DNA of 64,000 nucleotides from Argonema antarcticum A004/B2. Lineage in GTDB: Bacteria > Cyanobacteriota > Cyanobacteriia > Cyanobacteriales > Aerosakkonemataceae. The stretch is from NCBI RefSeq assembly GCF_023333585.1, contig NZ_JAIQZN010000003.1:89961-153960 (forward strand), in the 5' to 3' direction. This document shows, one piece after another, positions 8,445 to 17,208 of the stretch. The translations under genes were made by a program, and so were the position numbers. Numbering within the stretch: the stretch's first letter is position 1; every line of letters begins with the position of its first letter. The notes below the pieces were generated by a model that worked only from the letters and a program-made list of their open reading frames with translations, was not told the origin of the DNA and made no database searches.

Positions 8445-8528
8445 GTCAAAAATGGGGAGATCGAATCCCCATTTTTGACCCGCCTTTCATCCCCCGCTAA
8501 TAAGATATAGCGGGGGATGAAAGGCGGG
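8445..8528. repeat. Left end of the TnpB element: two hairpins
   Basis: Two adjacent palindromes lie upstream of tnpB. The first (8445-8479) has 14-bp arms (GTCAAAAATGGGGA and its complement). The second (8479-8528) has roughly 21-bp arms, beginning CCCGCCTTTCATCCCCCGCTA. Subterminal hairpins like these are the single-strand recognition structures of IS200/IS605 elements. Confidence 0.75.
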
Positions 8529-8545
8529 GTAGATAAACATCCACA

Positions 8546-8573
8546 CCCGCCAAGTGCGATCGCACTTGGCGGG
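8546..8573 (-). terminator. Perfect palindrome, possible terminator
   Basis: Perfect 28-bp palindrome with arm CCCGCCAAGTGCGA, containing a HIP1 octamer at its centre, just past the stop of the 8600-9001 gene. The run of U expected after an intrinsic terminator is weak (TGTGGATGTTTAT). Confidence 0.45.
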
Positions 8574-8599
8574 TTATTCACAACTGGCCCTAGCTGTAG

Positions 8600-9001
8600 C
8601 TAGCTACCTGATGACTGAGAATCTTGATTCCGCAGACTTTCTAGCTCAGCACGCATAGCAGCGATTTGTGCTGTCAGTTCCTGTAGTTCTAGCTGCACAT
8701 CTGGAGAAGCAGCCGGGGTAGATGTTTCGGTGGTAGTACCTGACGTCCCTGGTGTCTCTCCAGGCGTTTGATTGCTTTGTTGACTCAAGAGGGAATCAAC
8801 GAAATTGCGAGCTTCCTGCTCAGTTACTTCACCTTTTTCAGCCCACTCCTGAGTCAGCTGAGCAAATTCTGAGTTTGTCAGCTTGGAAAGAATTTCCTCT
8901 CGCTTTTGAGAATCTTGCAGGCTTTCAATCAGGGAAGCGGTTGCCCCCAGAGAGATGCGAAAACCTGTTTGCAGTAACTGAATCGGGTTATCGGCGTTCA
9001 T
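8600..9001 (-). CDS. Small coiled-coil protein, phasin-regulator-like
   Basis: 133 residues from the ATG at 9001 (a TTG two codons upstream is less likely). The first 75 residues are amphipathic helix (LLQTGFRISLGATASLIESL.., then LTQEWAEKGEVTEQEARNFVDSLL), the pattern of phasin-like or polyhydroxyalkanoate granule regulator proteins. A Thr/Ser/Pro linker (about 78-100) and a C-terminal coiled coil (LELQELTAQIAAMRAELESL) follow. It is soluble with no signal peptide. The function is not established; the phasin-like label rests on helix pattern only. It lies about 120 bp downstream of the next conserved small gene on the same strand. Confidence 0.7.
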   Translation of the reverse strand: MNADNPIQLLQTGFRISLGATASLIESLQDSQKREEILSKLTNSEFAQLTQEWAEKGEVTEQEARNFVDSLLSQQSNQTPGETPGTSGTTTETSTPAASPDVQLELQELTAQIAAMRAELESLRNQDSQSSGS

Positions 9002-9120
9002 CGGCAATTTGAGCTAGGAACACACAGTCGCAGACAGCAGCACAAGGATATCGAAGCCGAGAGAAGTTGCTTTGCCTTATGCCGCAGTTGTACCAAGTGT
9101 ACAGTATTGACCGCCAAGAC

Positions 9121-9474
9121 TTAACCAACCTGCTCTAGATATAGGTTAATGTCGTCAATAATGCGAGTTAGTTCTGCTTCAGTCGTCACGCGAATCCGGT
9201 CATCCCGAAGTGTGATTAACACTTTGGCGGCAAAGGGAGTGGGCCAGATATTAGGATTGCAGAACATTTCCAGAAATACATCACCTGTGTACTGATATTC
9301 CATCGGTTTCTGGGGACTGGCTTTGCCACCACCGCCAGAGGCTTGAGCGCTGGTTGCTTTCAAGCGATCCATCAATTGAGCGATCGCAGCTTGCAACTCC
9401 CGTGCCGCACCCGGCGTGAAGCTAAAGGAGACAGAACCCTCTCCCAGGTTGAATCTGAGTTGAGAAGAGGACAT
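9121..9474 (-). CDS. Conserved hypothetical protein
   Basis: 117 residues from the ATG at 9474. It begins SSSQLRFNLGEGSVSFSF, followed by a helix AARELQAAIAQLMDRL, a Gly-rich linker near 45-55, and a C-terminal segment with LITLRDDRIRVTTEAELTRIIDDINLYLEQ. It looks like a compact soluble alpha/beta protein seen in many cyanobacteria, but I cannot name a function. It is on the same strand as the 8600-9001 gene and may share its transcript. Confidence 0.75.
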   Translation of the reverse strand: MSSSQLRFNLGEGSVSFSFTPGAARELQAAIAQLMDRLKATSAQASGGGGKASPQKPMEYQYTGDVFLEMFCNPNIWPTPFAAKVLITLRDDRIRVTTEAELTRIIDDINLYLEQVG

Positions 9475-9716
9475 TGGCAATTAATCTTTACATCTTATGT
9501 ATTAATGCTAAAAGATCTGGTCGCTTTATGGAATACCTTCTCAAGAGAATCAGGCAAGATAGCTGTTATTAATTAAAAATTGTGTCAACAAACCCAGAAA
9601 ATTTATAGATATTAAAGATAACTCTAATCTAGATTCGGTAAGGTTTGTAGGTATCCTCTGCCTGCTTTGCGGTCTACACTGGAGGCGAAAGAAATTTATA
9701 ACTAATAATCCGTATC

Positions 9717-10643
9717 ATGGTTTTAGATAACCGCTCTGAAGTAAAAAAAGTGTTGCTCATCACCTTGGTACTTAATGTACTGGTGATGGCGATTAAAGCC
9801 GGTGTAGGATGGTCAACTGGTTCCCTAAGTTTGCTAGCCGATGCCTTGCACAGTGTCACCGATAGTGCCAACAATATTTTGGGACTGATTGCGACGCGCT
9901 TGGCTTCTCCCGAACCAGACCGCGACCACCCTTACGGACACCAGAAATTTGATGCCTTGGGGGCTTTGGGAATAGCAGCCTTTTTGGGAATCGCCTGCTT
10001 TGAAATTCTCAAAGGTGGAATAGAAAGGGCTTTAGACGGTTTTCAACACGGTTTGCAAGCAGTAAAAATATCACCATCAGAATTGTGGATACTGCTGATT
10101 GTTCTGGGAATCAATATTTTCGTCACATTTTACGAGCGCGGTGTCGGTGTGCGGGTGGGCAGTCCAATTCTGATCGCTGACGCTCAACATACCATGAGCG
10201 ATGTCTGGGTGACGATAACGGTTATTTTGGGGTTGATTGGCGTTTGGCAAGGGCGAGTTTTAAACCTGCCAATATTACAGTGGTTGGATGTGGTTTTGTC
10301 TTTCCCAGTCGCTTTGTTGGTGTTTCGCAGCGGTTGGTCAGTTTTGAAAGATAATTTGCCCTGGTTGGTGGATGAAATGGCGATCGCACCGGAGGCTATT
10401 CATACTTTAGCCATGCAAGTTCCTGGCGTCATCAATTGCCACGACATTGCTTCCAGGGGTGTCGTAGGACGCCAGGTGTTTATTGAAATGCACTTGATTG
10501 TGGATGCCAAAGATGTCGAAGGATCTCACCGAATTACCGAGGAAGTAGAAGCCCTTCTAGCAGAACGGTTCAGCCCGGTAAGGGTCTTAATTCACGTTGA
10601 ACCGCCTGCCTACAAATCTGACCAGATTACCTATCAGTCTTAA
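9717..10643 (+). CDS. Cation diffusion facilitator family transporter
   Basis: 308 residues. CDF proteins export Zn, Fe, Mn or other divalent metals across the inner membrane in exchange for protons. The membrane domain (about 10-215) carries the metal-site motifs LLADALHSVTDS in TM2 and IADAQHTMSD in TM5, with the signature DRDHPYGHQKFDALG between TM2 and TM3. The C-terminal cytoplasmic domain (about 225-300) has the usual alpha/beta dimerisation fold (VPGVINCHDIASRGV.., VDAKDVEGSHRITEEVE). The HxxxD type of TM2 motif favours Zn or Fe, but substrate cannot be fixed. The gene is monocistronic. Confidence 0.93.
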   Translation: MVLDNRSEVKKVLLITLVLNVLVMAIKAGVGWSTGSLSLLADALHSVTDSANNILGLIATRLASPEPDRDHPYGHQKFDALGALGIAAFLGIACFEILKGGIERALDGFQHGLQAVKISPSELWILLIVLGINIFVTFYERGVGVRVGSPILIADAQHTMSDVWVTITVILGLIGVWQGRVLNLPILQWLDVVLSFPVALLVFRSGWSVLKDNLPWLVDEMAIAPEAIHTLAMQVPGVINCHDIASRGVVGRQVFIEMHLIVDAKDVEGSHRITEEVEALLAERFSPVRVLIHVEPPAYKSDQITYQS

Positions 10644-10658
10644 TCAAAATAGAGGTAG

Positions 10659-10709
10659 TTTTCCACAGCAAAACCCATTTTTCCACAGATATTGTGCAGT
10701 TTTTCCACA
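10659..10709 (+). promoter_or_regulatory. Three direct DnaA-box-like sites
   Basis: Three exact copies of TTTTCCACA at 10659-10667, 10679-10687 and 10701-10709, in the same orientation and about two helical turns apart (20 and 22 bp). TTTTCCACA is the DnaA box form reported for cyanobacteria. The following 60 bp are AT-rich and contain one near-HIP1 site. This could be a DnaA-responsive regulatory site or part of an origin; there is no dnaA or dnaN gene nearby. The rest of the 10644-10953 gap holds nothing else that I can name. Confidence 0.5.
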
Positions 10710-10953
10710 AAAAGTTAAGAACGCGATCGAAATTTTCAATTTCAGAGGGCAGTTATAAATTTTGTTCGGACAACACCGCATGGATTTATTGCAATAGCAG
10801 ACCAGCTAGCAGTGTTCTTTCCCCGATCTCTGATCTATCTGCGGCAAGCATATTACTGCTACTTCGGAATTAGCCTGTCTGTATACGACACATTCGGGTG
10901 GGTCAACGACCACTTATATACTAGGATGAATATGTTCGCATTGTGTTCATGTC

Positions 10954-11145
10954 ATGAAAACAAAAGATTTGCATATCCGGATGACTGAACGTAGATACAA
11001 TAAGCTTCGACTATATGCCACCTCTAAGGAGAAATCAGTCACGCAACTAATAGAAGATTGGGTTGATAGGTTGCCTTGTCCAGAAATTGATGACTCCTTA
11101 TCCACCCACCTCCCTCATCAGCCTGCGGCTGATATAGGTCAGTAG
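10954..11145 (+). CDS. Small ribbon-helix-helix-like protein
   Basis: 63 residues. The N-terminal 45 residues (KTKDLHIRMTERRYNKLRL, then TSKEKSVTQLIEDWVDRL) fit the strand-helix-helix pattern of CopG/Arc-type DNA-binding proteins: an alternating polar strand, then two helices split by a short turn. The last 18 residues are probably disordered. No toxin partner is adjacent. It follows the cluster of DnaA-box-like sites by 245 bp; a link is speculative. Confidence 0.6.
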   Translation: MKTKDLHIRMTERRYNKLRLYATSKEKSVTQLIEDWVDRLPCPEIDDSLSTHLPHQPAADIGQ

Positions 11146-11472
11146 GTGTATTCGTCGCCATCCGGCTTATATCCCGCCGCCGAATCGAAGCGATTATGGC
11201 GGGAGACTTACGCCGAAAGAGTTAAACCCCATCTGCAATCTCAAATTAATTAAACCCATTGGTAAAGTTGGCATTGCTCACCTCCTTTTCCTACCTTGTT
11301 GTAGAGACGTTTTATGAAACGTCTCTACAGAGTTACAGCCTTTGGTAAGCTAACACGCATCTAATTCGGATATTTCTAATCCGGCAATCAAACCTTCAAT
11401 TCCTCTCCCACTCCCCCACTCCCCCACTCTCCCACTCCCGCTAAACATACAAATTAAATGCGTAGCAGCTTA
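11146..11472. repeat. Gene-free stretch with a hairpin and CCCCCACT repeats
   Basis: Contains the perfect palindrome GTAGAGACGTTT-TATG-AAACGTCTCTAC (11301-11328), a common cyanobacterial dispersed hairpin, and a CCCCCACT tandem tract (11405-11440). The palindrome may terminate the upstream gene. No coding signal. Confidence 0.7.
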
Positions 11473-13080
11473 TTACTCCCATTCAATAGTTCCAGGCGGT
11501 TTAGAGGTGATATCGTATACCACGCGATTTACCCCAGACACTTCGTTAACGATCCGAGTCGAGATAGTTTCCAAAAGCTCATAAGGAACTCGCGCCCAGT
11601 CAGCCGTCATCCCATCTTCGCTGGAAACAAAACGCAAAACGATCGGGTAAGCGTAAGTGCGTTGGTCGCCCATAACGCCTACACTGCGGATGGGCAGCAA
11701 GACTGCAAAAGCCTGCCACAAGAGGCTGTACATCCCCTGACGGTTAATTTCCTGGCGGACAATTAAATCTGCATCTCGGAGAATCTCCAGCCGTTCTGCC
11801 GTCACTTCGCCCAGGATGCGAATTGCCAGTCCAGGACCTGGGAAAGGATGGCGGTTGACAATTTCCTCTGGTAAGCCGATCGAACGACCGACTTTTCGCA
11901 CTTCATCCTTGAAGAGTTTCCGCAGAGGTTCTACCAGCTTAAAGCGCAGGTCTTTGGGCAAACCGCCAACGTTATGATGGCTTTTAATCTTCACAGCTAC
12001 CCTTTCCCCCGTTTTGGGGTCAACGTTGGTATCAGCTGATTCAATCACATCCGGGTAGAGAGTGCCTTGGGCGAGGTAATCAAAAGGGCCTAGACGTCTG
12101 GATTCCTCTTCAAATACACTGATAAATTCGTGACCGATGCGGCGACGTTTTTCTTCAGGATCGGTGATATTGGCGATCGAACTTAAGAAGCGATCGCGAG
12201 CATTCACATACTCCACCCCAATATGGAATTGCTCGTCAAACAGCTTCACCAACCGCTCTGGCTCATGTTTACGCATGAAGCCTTGGTCGATGAACATACA
12301 AGTCAGTTGGTCGCCGATCGCCTTGTGCAGCAAGAATGCCAGAGTCGAAGAATCAACCCCGCCAGAAAGAGCCAGCAATACCCGCTTATCGCCCACTTTC
12401 GCCTGGATTTCTCGAATTGATTGCTCAACGAAGGCGGCGGTAGTCCAAGTGGGTTCGCAGTCGCAGATATGGTAAACAAAGTTGCGGATTAAAGCTTGTC
12501 CGCCAACCGAATGTACGACTTCTGGATGAAACTGGACGCCGTACAGCTTTTTCTCGTGATGAGCGATCGCAGCAGAAGGAGTATTATCTGTGTGAGCTAA
12601 GATTTCAAACCCAGTGGGCAGAACGTTACAAGAATCTCCGTGGCTCATCCACATTGTTGTACCATCTTCCACATTGGTCAGCAAATCTGTGGGGTCGTCA
12701 ATAAACAGAGACGCTTTGCCATACTCAGCCCGCTGAGACCGCGTTACTTCGCCACCCTGCTGTTGTACCATCAGTTGCATCCCATAGCAAACGCCCAGTA
12801 TAGGAATGCCTAGTTCCCAAATTTGGCGATCGCAATGAGGCGCGACCGGATCGTACACCGAGCTTGGGCCACCAGAAAGAATTATTCCCTTGGGATTGAG
12901 CTTTAGCAGCTGTTCGGCGGTAGTCCGATAAGACAGAACTTCCGAATATACTTGAGTTTCGCGAATCCGGCGAGCAATCAACTCAGAGTACTGAGAGCCG
13001 AAGTCCAGAATCACAATTATCTGGCGATTTAACTGAGCCAACGATTCGATAGGGAGCGGTTGAGAGGTTTGGAGTGACAC
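11473..13080 (-). CDS. guaA: GMP synthase (glutamine-hydrolysing)
   Basis: About 535 residues. GuaA converts XMP to GMP using ATP and glutamine in purine synthesis. The N-terminal class I glutaminase (about 20-210) has [18 protein letters not shown], the nucleophile Cys in GVCYGMQLM and the His/Glu of GVQFHPEV. The ATP pyrophosphatase domain carries the P-loop LSGGVDSST (near residue 240), and the C-terminal dimerisation domain ends in [11 protein letters not shown], the family terminus. There is no in-frame ATG near the 5' end; GTG at 13080 has a GGA motif eight bases upstream and is preferred over TTG at 13092. Confidence 0.96.
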   Translation of the reverse strand: MSLQTSQPLPIESLAQLNRQIIVILDFGSQYSELIARRIRETQVYSEVLSYRTTAEQLLKLNPKGIILSGGPSSVYDPVAPHCDRQIWELGIPILGVCYGMQLMVQQQGGEVTRSQRAEYGKASLFIDDPTDLLTNVEDGTTMWMSHGDSCNVLPTGFEILAHTDNTPSAAIAHHEKKLYGVQFHPEVVHSVGGQALIRNFVYHICDCEPTWTTAAFVEQSIREIQAKVGDKRVLLALSGGVDSSTLAFLLHKAIGDQLTCMFIDQGFMRKHEPERLVKLFDEQFHIGVEYVNARDRFLSSIANITDPEEKRRRIGHEFISVFEEESRRLGPFDYLAQGTLYPDVIESADTNVDPKTGERVAVKIKSHHNVGGLPKDLRFKLVEPLRKLFKDEVRKVGRSIGLPEEIVNRHPFPGPGLAIRILGEVTAERLEILRDADLIVRQEINRQGMYSLLWQAFAVLLPIRSVGVMGDQRTYAYPIVLRFVSSEDGMTADWARVPYELLETISTRIVNEVSGVNRVVYDITSKPPGTIEWE

Positions 13081-13236
13081 TGATAATTCCAAAAAACAGA
13101 GCGTAAAAATGTCGCATTATATATTTATTTATATCTTGATGTCTACCAATAGCGCTTTAGATCTCAGCATCTGGACAAGCCGACTCTGGGGAATACTCTC
13201 CAAAGGTAGGGTTTTTTTTGCCCTCCGTGATTTACA

Positions 13237-13366
13237 TCATGTCCTTACGCATCGGTTACCTAAAAAATTCCTGTTCTTATTCTTATCTGTGTTCATCTGT
13301 GTTCATCAGTCTTCATCTGTGGTAAAAATTTAACCAACGATGACAACAGACAATTTGACGAAATCG
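13237..13366. repeat. Dispersed repeat with TCTGTGTTCA units
   Basis: About 130 bp in a gene-free stretch. It includes ggttacctaaaaaattcctg, three TCTGTGTTCATC-type units, and ggtaaaaatttaaccaacga. A diverged copy with an extra insert is at 52228-52380. The rest of 13093-13438 shows nothing else. Confidence 0.8.
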
Positions 13367-13438
13367 CTCTTATGCTATCAAAGGTTCTAAAAATAGAGCC
13401 AAAGCCAAGAAACGAGTTGGTCGAAAGCACTTAGAAAA

Positions 13439-14578
13439 TTAACACAATTGGGAAAGCAACGCCGAACCAATTTGGCTAGTGATAAAGATATGACGATCGC
13501 GATCGAACAAAACTGACCCGACGCAAACCTCCCGTTCGCTGTGAGTGCGGATATAACCTTGAGAACGCTTATCAATAGCTTGAGCGATCGCACCATAAAC
13601 CAAATTCACCCAATTACTACCGCTTTTGGCGTCCAACTCCCGCAAGTATTTCAAGGCATCCTCAGCAGTTGCGCTCTTCAAAACCCTCTGCAATACTGGT
13701 GTCGGTAAACCCACCCCAGCGCAGTGAGCTGTAAGAATTTCCAGGCGTCCATCAGCAAGGTGATGGTGAGTGTGAAAAATGCCGCCAGCCAATTTGATCA
13801 GCTTACCGTGATAGCCAAACAACAAAATTGCCTTAACGCCCTGTAGTCCAGCCTCTACTAGCATTGGCCCCAGCCAGTTGGCAGTTTTCAGCAACCTCTC
13901 TGGTGCGATCGTCAATTGTCGTGCCAAGTCTAAACCATTTTCTCCCACACAGAATACTAAAGTTGGGTATTGAGCATTAGGCATTGGAAATTGGGAAAAC
14001 TCTCTAACTTTCGCTCGTAATTCCTCAAGGGAAGCGTCCAAGTGACCAGCCGCACTCAAAGGCTGAGAAATGCCTGTGGTACCTAGCAGAGAAAGTCCAT
14101 CCACAACGCCAAAGGCTGCGTTAGAAGTGCGTAAGCCAAGCGTTCGCCCTTCTGGTAAAGCGATCGTCACTTCAATTTTCTGACCTGGTTCTAAAAGACG
14201 CTCAAGGTTTTCTCGCAACAGCCGTCGGGCATAAGCATAGATAGCCGCTTCTCCTGAAGCGTCAACTATTTGCCCAATCCCTTCACCGCCTTTAATGATA
14301 ATCTGTTCGCCTGCTCCCTCGCTTAATTCCACCAGCGACCAGATTGGCGTGTTGCGGGTGAGATCGAGGTTATCGCCGGGATCGCTGCGCGTAATTGCCA
14401 AAGCCTCGCCCTCTCTGATTCCGCTCACTTGCTCAATCGGGATATCCACAGTTTGGGCAGGTTCAATTAAATCCACCGACACTGATAAGGTAGGCTTACG
14501 GTGCTTCAGCCATAGTAAAGCTGCGATCGCGCCAGCACAAGCAAACACCGGCAAGGTATATCCAGAACGGGGTCTCAT
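13439..14578 (-). CDS. cbiD: Cobalt-precorrin-5B (C1)-methyltransferase
   Basis: 379 residues. CbiD methylates C1 of cobalt-precorrin-5B in the anaerobic route to cobalamin. The N-terminus RSGYTLPVFACAGAIAALLWL, the segment VDLIEPAQTVDIPIEQV and the region LGLRTSNAAFGVVDGLSLLGTTG are characteristic. The length is usual for the family (350-380). The neighbours (guaA upstream on the same strand but separated by 345 bp of repeats, and a STAS gene diverging) are not cobalamin genes, so the pathway is dispersed here. Confidence 0.93.
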   Translation of the reverse strand: MRPRSGYTLPVFACAGAIAALLWLKHRKPTLSVSVDLIEPAQTVDIPIEQVSGIREGEALAITRSDPGDNLDLTRNTPIWSLVELSEGAGEQIIIKGGEGIGQIVDASGEAAIYAYARRLLRENLERLLEPGQKIEVTIALPEGRTLGLRTSNAAFGVVDGLSLLGTTGISQPLSAAGHLDASLEELRAKVREFSQFPMPNAQYPTLVFCVGENGLDLARQLTIAPERLLKTANWLGPMLVEAGLQGVKAILLFGYHGKLIKLAGGIFHTHHHLADGRLEILTAHCAGVGLPTPVLQRVLKSATAEDALKYLRELDAKSGSNWVNLVYGAIAQAIDKRSQGYIRTHSEREVCVGSVLFDRDRHIFITSQIGSALLSQLC

Positions 14579-14582
14579 GGCA

Positions 14583-14732
14583 ATTTTGGATTTTGGATTT
14601 TAGATTTTAGATTTTAGATTTTGGGGACAAGTGTGGCATAAGTAGTCGGTTGGGAGGAAGAGTCCGCCTTGTCCCTTTTAGCTTTTGACTTTTGACTTTT
14701 GACTTTTGACTTTTGACTTTTAAGTTTTGACT
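14583..14732. repeat. Heptamer repeat tracts
   Basis: An ATTTTAG/ATTTTGG tract (14583-14623) and a CTTTTGA tract (14681-14732), both 7-bp tandem repeats of the cyanobacterial STRR type. Between them is a 30-bp segment (14635-14672, CATAAGTAGTCGGTTGGGAG..) that recurs at 39933-39975. Confidence 0.75.
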
Positions 14733-14860
14733 TGTGTGATTTAAATCATAGGTTTATAGTGACTGATCGCAAACCAACGAGCGCCAATTTGTTTCACTCT
14801 ATAAGAGTATCGTTGGGCTACAAGCCCTGCATTATTGACCACCGCGTCCTGGAGCTTCCC

Positions 14861-15196
14861 ATGGAACCCCTCATGGACTTAATGTCTAATTTCCCTCATT
14901 TACTTAACCCAGTAGAAAGTGGACGACCCCGCACCGTTGTCCTCAGACCCAATGGCTGTCTGGATGGTATGAGCTGCCCAGCCTTCACGAAAGCCCTAGA
15001 ACAAGCTCTGGAAATAACAACCGATACCGTAGTTGTCGATCTCTTATGGGTAGACAACGTGGAAGCGGAGGGAGTCAAGAGTCTGATTACTGGACTCAAA
15101 CGAGCCGCAGCCCTGGGCAAAACGCTTTCGTTGCGATTTATGGATGTCGGAACTCAAGCCGCAGTTGAAGCAGCGCGTACTCACCAGTATGCCTAG
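14861..15196 (+). CDS. STAS domain protein (anti-sigma antagonist-like)
   Basis: 111 residues from the ATG at 14861, which has GGAG ten bases upstream. The open frame continues upstream to 14732 through repeat-derived sequence, which is not protein-like. The STAS fold (beta-alpha) covers about 24-110: RTVVLRPNGCLDG, then TDTVVVDLLWVDNVEAEGVKSL. In regulated anti-sigma antagonists the phosphorylated Ser sits in DSSG-like motifs; here the corresponding stretch is VDNVEAEGV without Ser or Thr. So it is a structural STAS protein with an unusual regulatory site, possibly unregulated by phosphorylation. No kinase is adjacent. Confidence 0.78.
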   Translation: MEPLMDLMSNFPHLLNPVESGRPRTVVLRPNGCLDGMSCPAFTKALEQALEITTDTVVVDLLWVDNVEAEGVKSLITGLKRAAALGKTLSLRFMDVGTQAAVEAARTHQYA

Positions 15197-15284
15197 CGAT
15201 ACACTGCTGCTAAGGCGAGCTACTACTGCTTTGCTACTTACTGAAAAACGAGATCTCATACCCTGGCTTTAGAGATGGGGAAGT

Positions 15285-15390
15285 TGGCTCTTTGGGAGTT
15301 GTGATGCTTTTGTTCAAAAAATCACATTTTTATGCCTCTGCCCCTCTGCTTCTCTGCTCCTCTACTCAAATAGCATAGTAAATACGTAAG
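15285..15390. repeat. Dispersed repeat (copy A)
   Basis: Contains GGAGTTGTGATGCTTTTGTT followed by an ACATTTTTATGC segment and, after an 8-bp CTCTGCCC tract, AATAGCATAGTAAATAC. Related copies are B (25599-25684) and C (36706-36768). Confidence 0.7.
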
Positions 15391-15504
15391 AGCCGAAACG
15401 TTAATTCCGCAATGCTAATGCCTACGGCACGCTTTGCGCGTTCGCCCCTACATAATCTTTTGGCGGGAAGGGAGTAACCGACTCATCGGTTGCTATAAAT
15501 CAAC

Positions 15505-15573
15505 TTGTAGGGTGCGTCAGACGAAGTTATACATGAATAGAATAAGGGTTTGTGCTTCTGACGCACCCTACAA
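15505..15573. repeat. Inverted repeat TTGTAGGGTGCGTCAGA
   Basis: A perfect 17-bp inverted repeat (TTGTAGGGTGCGTCAGA and its complement) separated by about 35 bp. This is a MITE-like hairpin common in cyanobacteria. It ends about 25 bp past the stop of the pentapeptide gene and could serve as its 3' structure. A related imperfect copy is near 39846-39875. Confidence 0.8.
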
Positions 15574-15598
15574 ATTGTGCCAGTTGGCTTTAGTTCTA

Positions 15599-16801
15599 TT
15601 ACCGTTTCATCAATTCCCTTGCCTTAGCCTCAACGATCGCTAGAGCCTTCTCTTCAAGGGAAACCGTGAGTTCCTCCAAGTCCCGATACCGATAGGTCTG
15701 GAGTAACCAAGGGTATGGCTGTCCATCCTCAAATAAGTCACATTCACCAGATGTTGCTTGCACTAATGGCTGCACGGGTACACGCTTCTGTTGGAAAGCA
15801 AGGTGCTGCAATTGCTGCGAAATGCCGCTGGCATCGGTAAGGTCAACAATGATGAAGCGAGCCATATTAGCCAAACAGGAAATAGTCTCGGTAAAATCGC
15901 GATCGGCAGGTTTGTCCAGATCGAATACCACTGGCAAATAAGAGCGAAGGCGAAGTCGATCCCGAATGACATTCAGAATATCTTTGCGTTCCGCCGATGT
16001 GAAATTACCCAATACCAGTACTATTTCCGAGGGAACGGTATTGAGGATCTGGCGGATTTTTTTGTGGTTGAGTAGCAGATAAATAAACTGGGCTACCTCC
16101 AGATTATCTACTGCGATCCCAGGTTCGCCAGGAGGCGCGATTTCCAAATTGGACTGCTTGGCACCTTGCAGATTTAACTCCCAGCAGGAAATCCCGTAAA
16201 TTGAACAACCAGTCAGGTTAGCATCCTCAAAATTCGTCTTCAGCAACCTTGCCCCCATCAAGTTTACCTTATCCAGATTTGCTCGCCGCAGATCCGCCGC
16301 TTGTAGATCGGCTCCGCTCAAATTTGCGCCCCGCAGATTCGCATCGCTGAGGTTTGTCCCCAGCAAGTACGCCCCCCGCAAATCTGCCTCGCTCAGGTTT
16401 GCCTCAATTGCGTATGTTCCAGATAAGTCTGCCTGACCCAGATATGCCCATTGCAGATCCGCCCCATTCAGGTTCACCCGGCTCAAATTCGCCTCAAATA
16501 GGTAAGCTTCGCTCAGGTTTGCTTCGCAAAGATTAGCCTCAGAGAAATCTGCATTGCTTAGGTATGCCTGACTTAGATTAGCTCCACGAAGGTCGCAAAA
16601 GCGCAGAGTTGCCCCCATCAAATTAGCTCCGCTGAGGTCGCAAGAGCGCAAATCGGCCTCCATTAAGTTAACTCCACCGAGATCTTCCTTTTGGAGTTCT
16701 GCCTCACGCAGGTCTGGTCGCGTTTCAGGATTCTTTTCCCTCCATTCATTCCAGACATTTACCCCTTTCTTGAGCAAAGCCAACTGTTGCTCGTTTGCCA
16801 T
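15599..16801 (-). CDS. Pentapeptide-repeat protein with a TIR/Rossmann-like C-terminal domain
   Basis: 400 residues from the ATG at 16801 (a TTG three codons upstream is less likely). Residues about 30-210 are pentapeptide repeats A(D/N)LXX (e.g. ADLSG, ANLSE, ANLRG) forming a quadrilateral beta helix. Residues about 225-400 form an alpha/beta domain: EIVLVLGNF (strand), ERKDILNVIRDRLRLR (helix), YLPVVFDLDKP, DFTETISCLANMARFIIVDLTDAS, then PYPWLLQTYRY. The order of strands and the acidic DLTDA resemble TIR-like or deoxyribosyltransferase-like folds, as in other cyanobacterial proteins that pair repeats with this domain. Enzyme activity is not shown. It could be a signalling or defence effector. 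It has no signal peptide and is monocistronic. Confidence 0.8.
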   Translation of the reverse strand: MANEQQLALLKKGVNVWNEWREKNPETRPDLREAELQKEDLGGVNLMEADLRSCDLSGANLMGATLRFCDLRGANLSQAYLSNADFSEANLCEANLSEAYLFEANLSRVNLNGADLQWAYLGQADLSGTYAIEANLSEADLRGAYLLGTNLSDANLRGANLSGADLQAADLRRANLDKVNLMGARLLKTNFEDANLTGCSIYGISCWELNLQGAKQSNLEIAPPGEPGIAVDNLEVAQFIYLLLNHKKIRQILNTVPSEIVLVLGNFTSAERKDILNVIRDRLRLRSYLPVVFDLDKPADRDFTETISCLANMARFIIVDLTDASGISQQLQHLAFQQKRVPVQPLVQATSGECDLFEDGQPYPWLLQTYRYRDLEELTVSLEEKALAIVEAKARELMKR

Positions 16802-17208
16802 GCCACTCAACCCCTGTTTTTGTTTGCGTATTTGCGGTTCGTATCTGTAAGTTACGCTTCCCTTCTGCTGCTCTAGAGATTAAACGAGCTTTATTGGGAA
16901 ACCTATAAAAAGGGCAACACCCCAGGTATCCAACCAGTGCTTGTCCATGTCGTATCGGTGTTTGGAGCCAAAGAGTTATAGTGCTACGCACTCTCGTCTG
17001 TGGCCGTCTTGGGATGCACCCCTGTCGATCGCGCGATGATGTCATTCATCTAGCGGCAGACATCAAAGTTTGATTTTTGGATCGGTAGATGGAGAAGTAT
17101 ATCTTTCCCCAGCAAGCTGCCCGCCATAGAACTCCCAATCTATTGTTGTCTCATCCCCCACCTTCTAGGCAAAACTTCGTAGGTTATCTTTATTTAGTGA
17201 GGAATTAA
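16802..17208. other. Gene-free stretch of about 400 bp
   Basis: No convincing gene, RNA or repeat. The stretch separates the minus-strand pentapeptide gene from the plus-strand MFS remnant, so promoters for both probably lie here, but no clear -35/-10 pair stands out. Confidence 0.5.

Noticed and set aside
8405..8581. N-terminal extension of TnpB
   Set aside because: It is translated through the left-end hairpins; known TnpB proteins begin near the MLIYEAKL residues.
14732..14860. Longer start for the STAS protein
   Set aside because: Encoded by CTTTTGA heptamers and lacks a ribosome site; the ATG at 14861 has GGAG.
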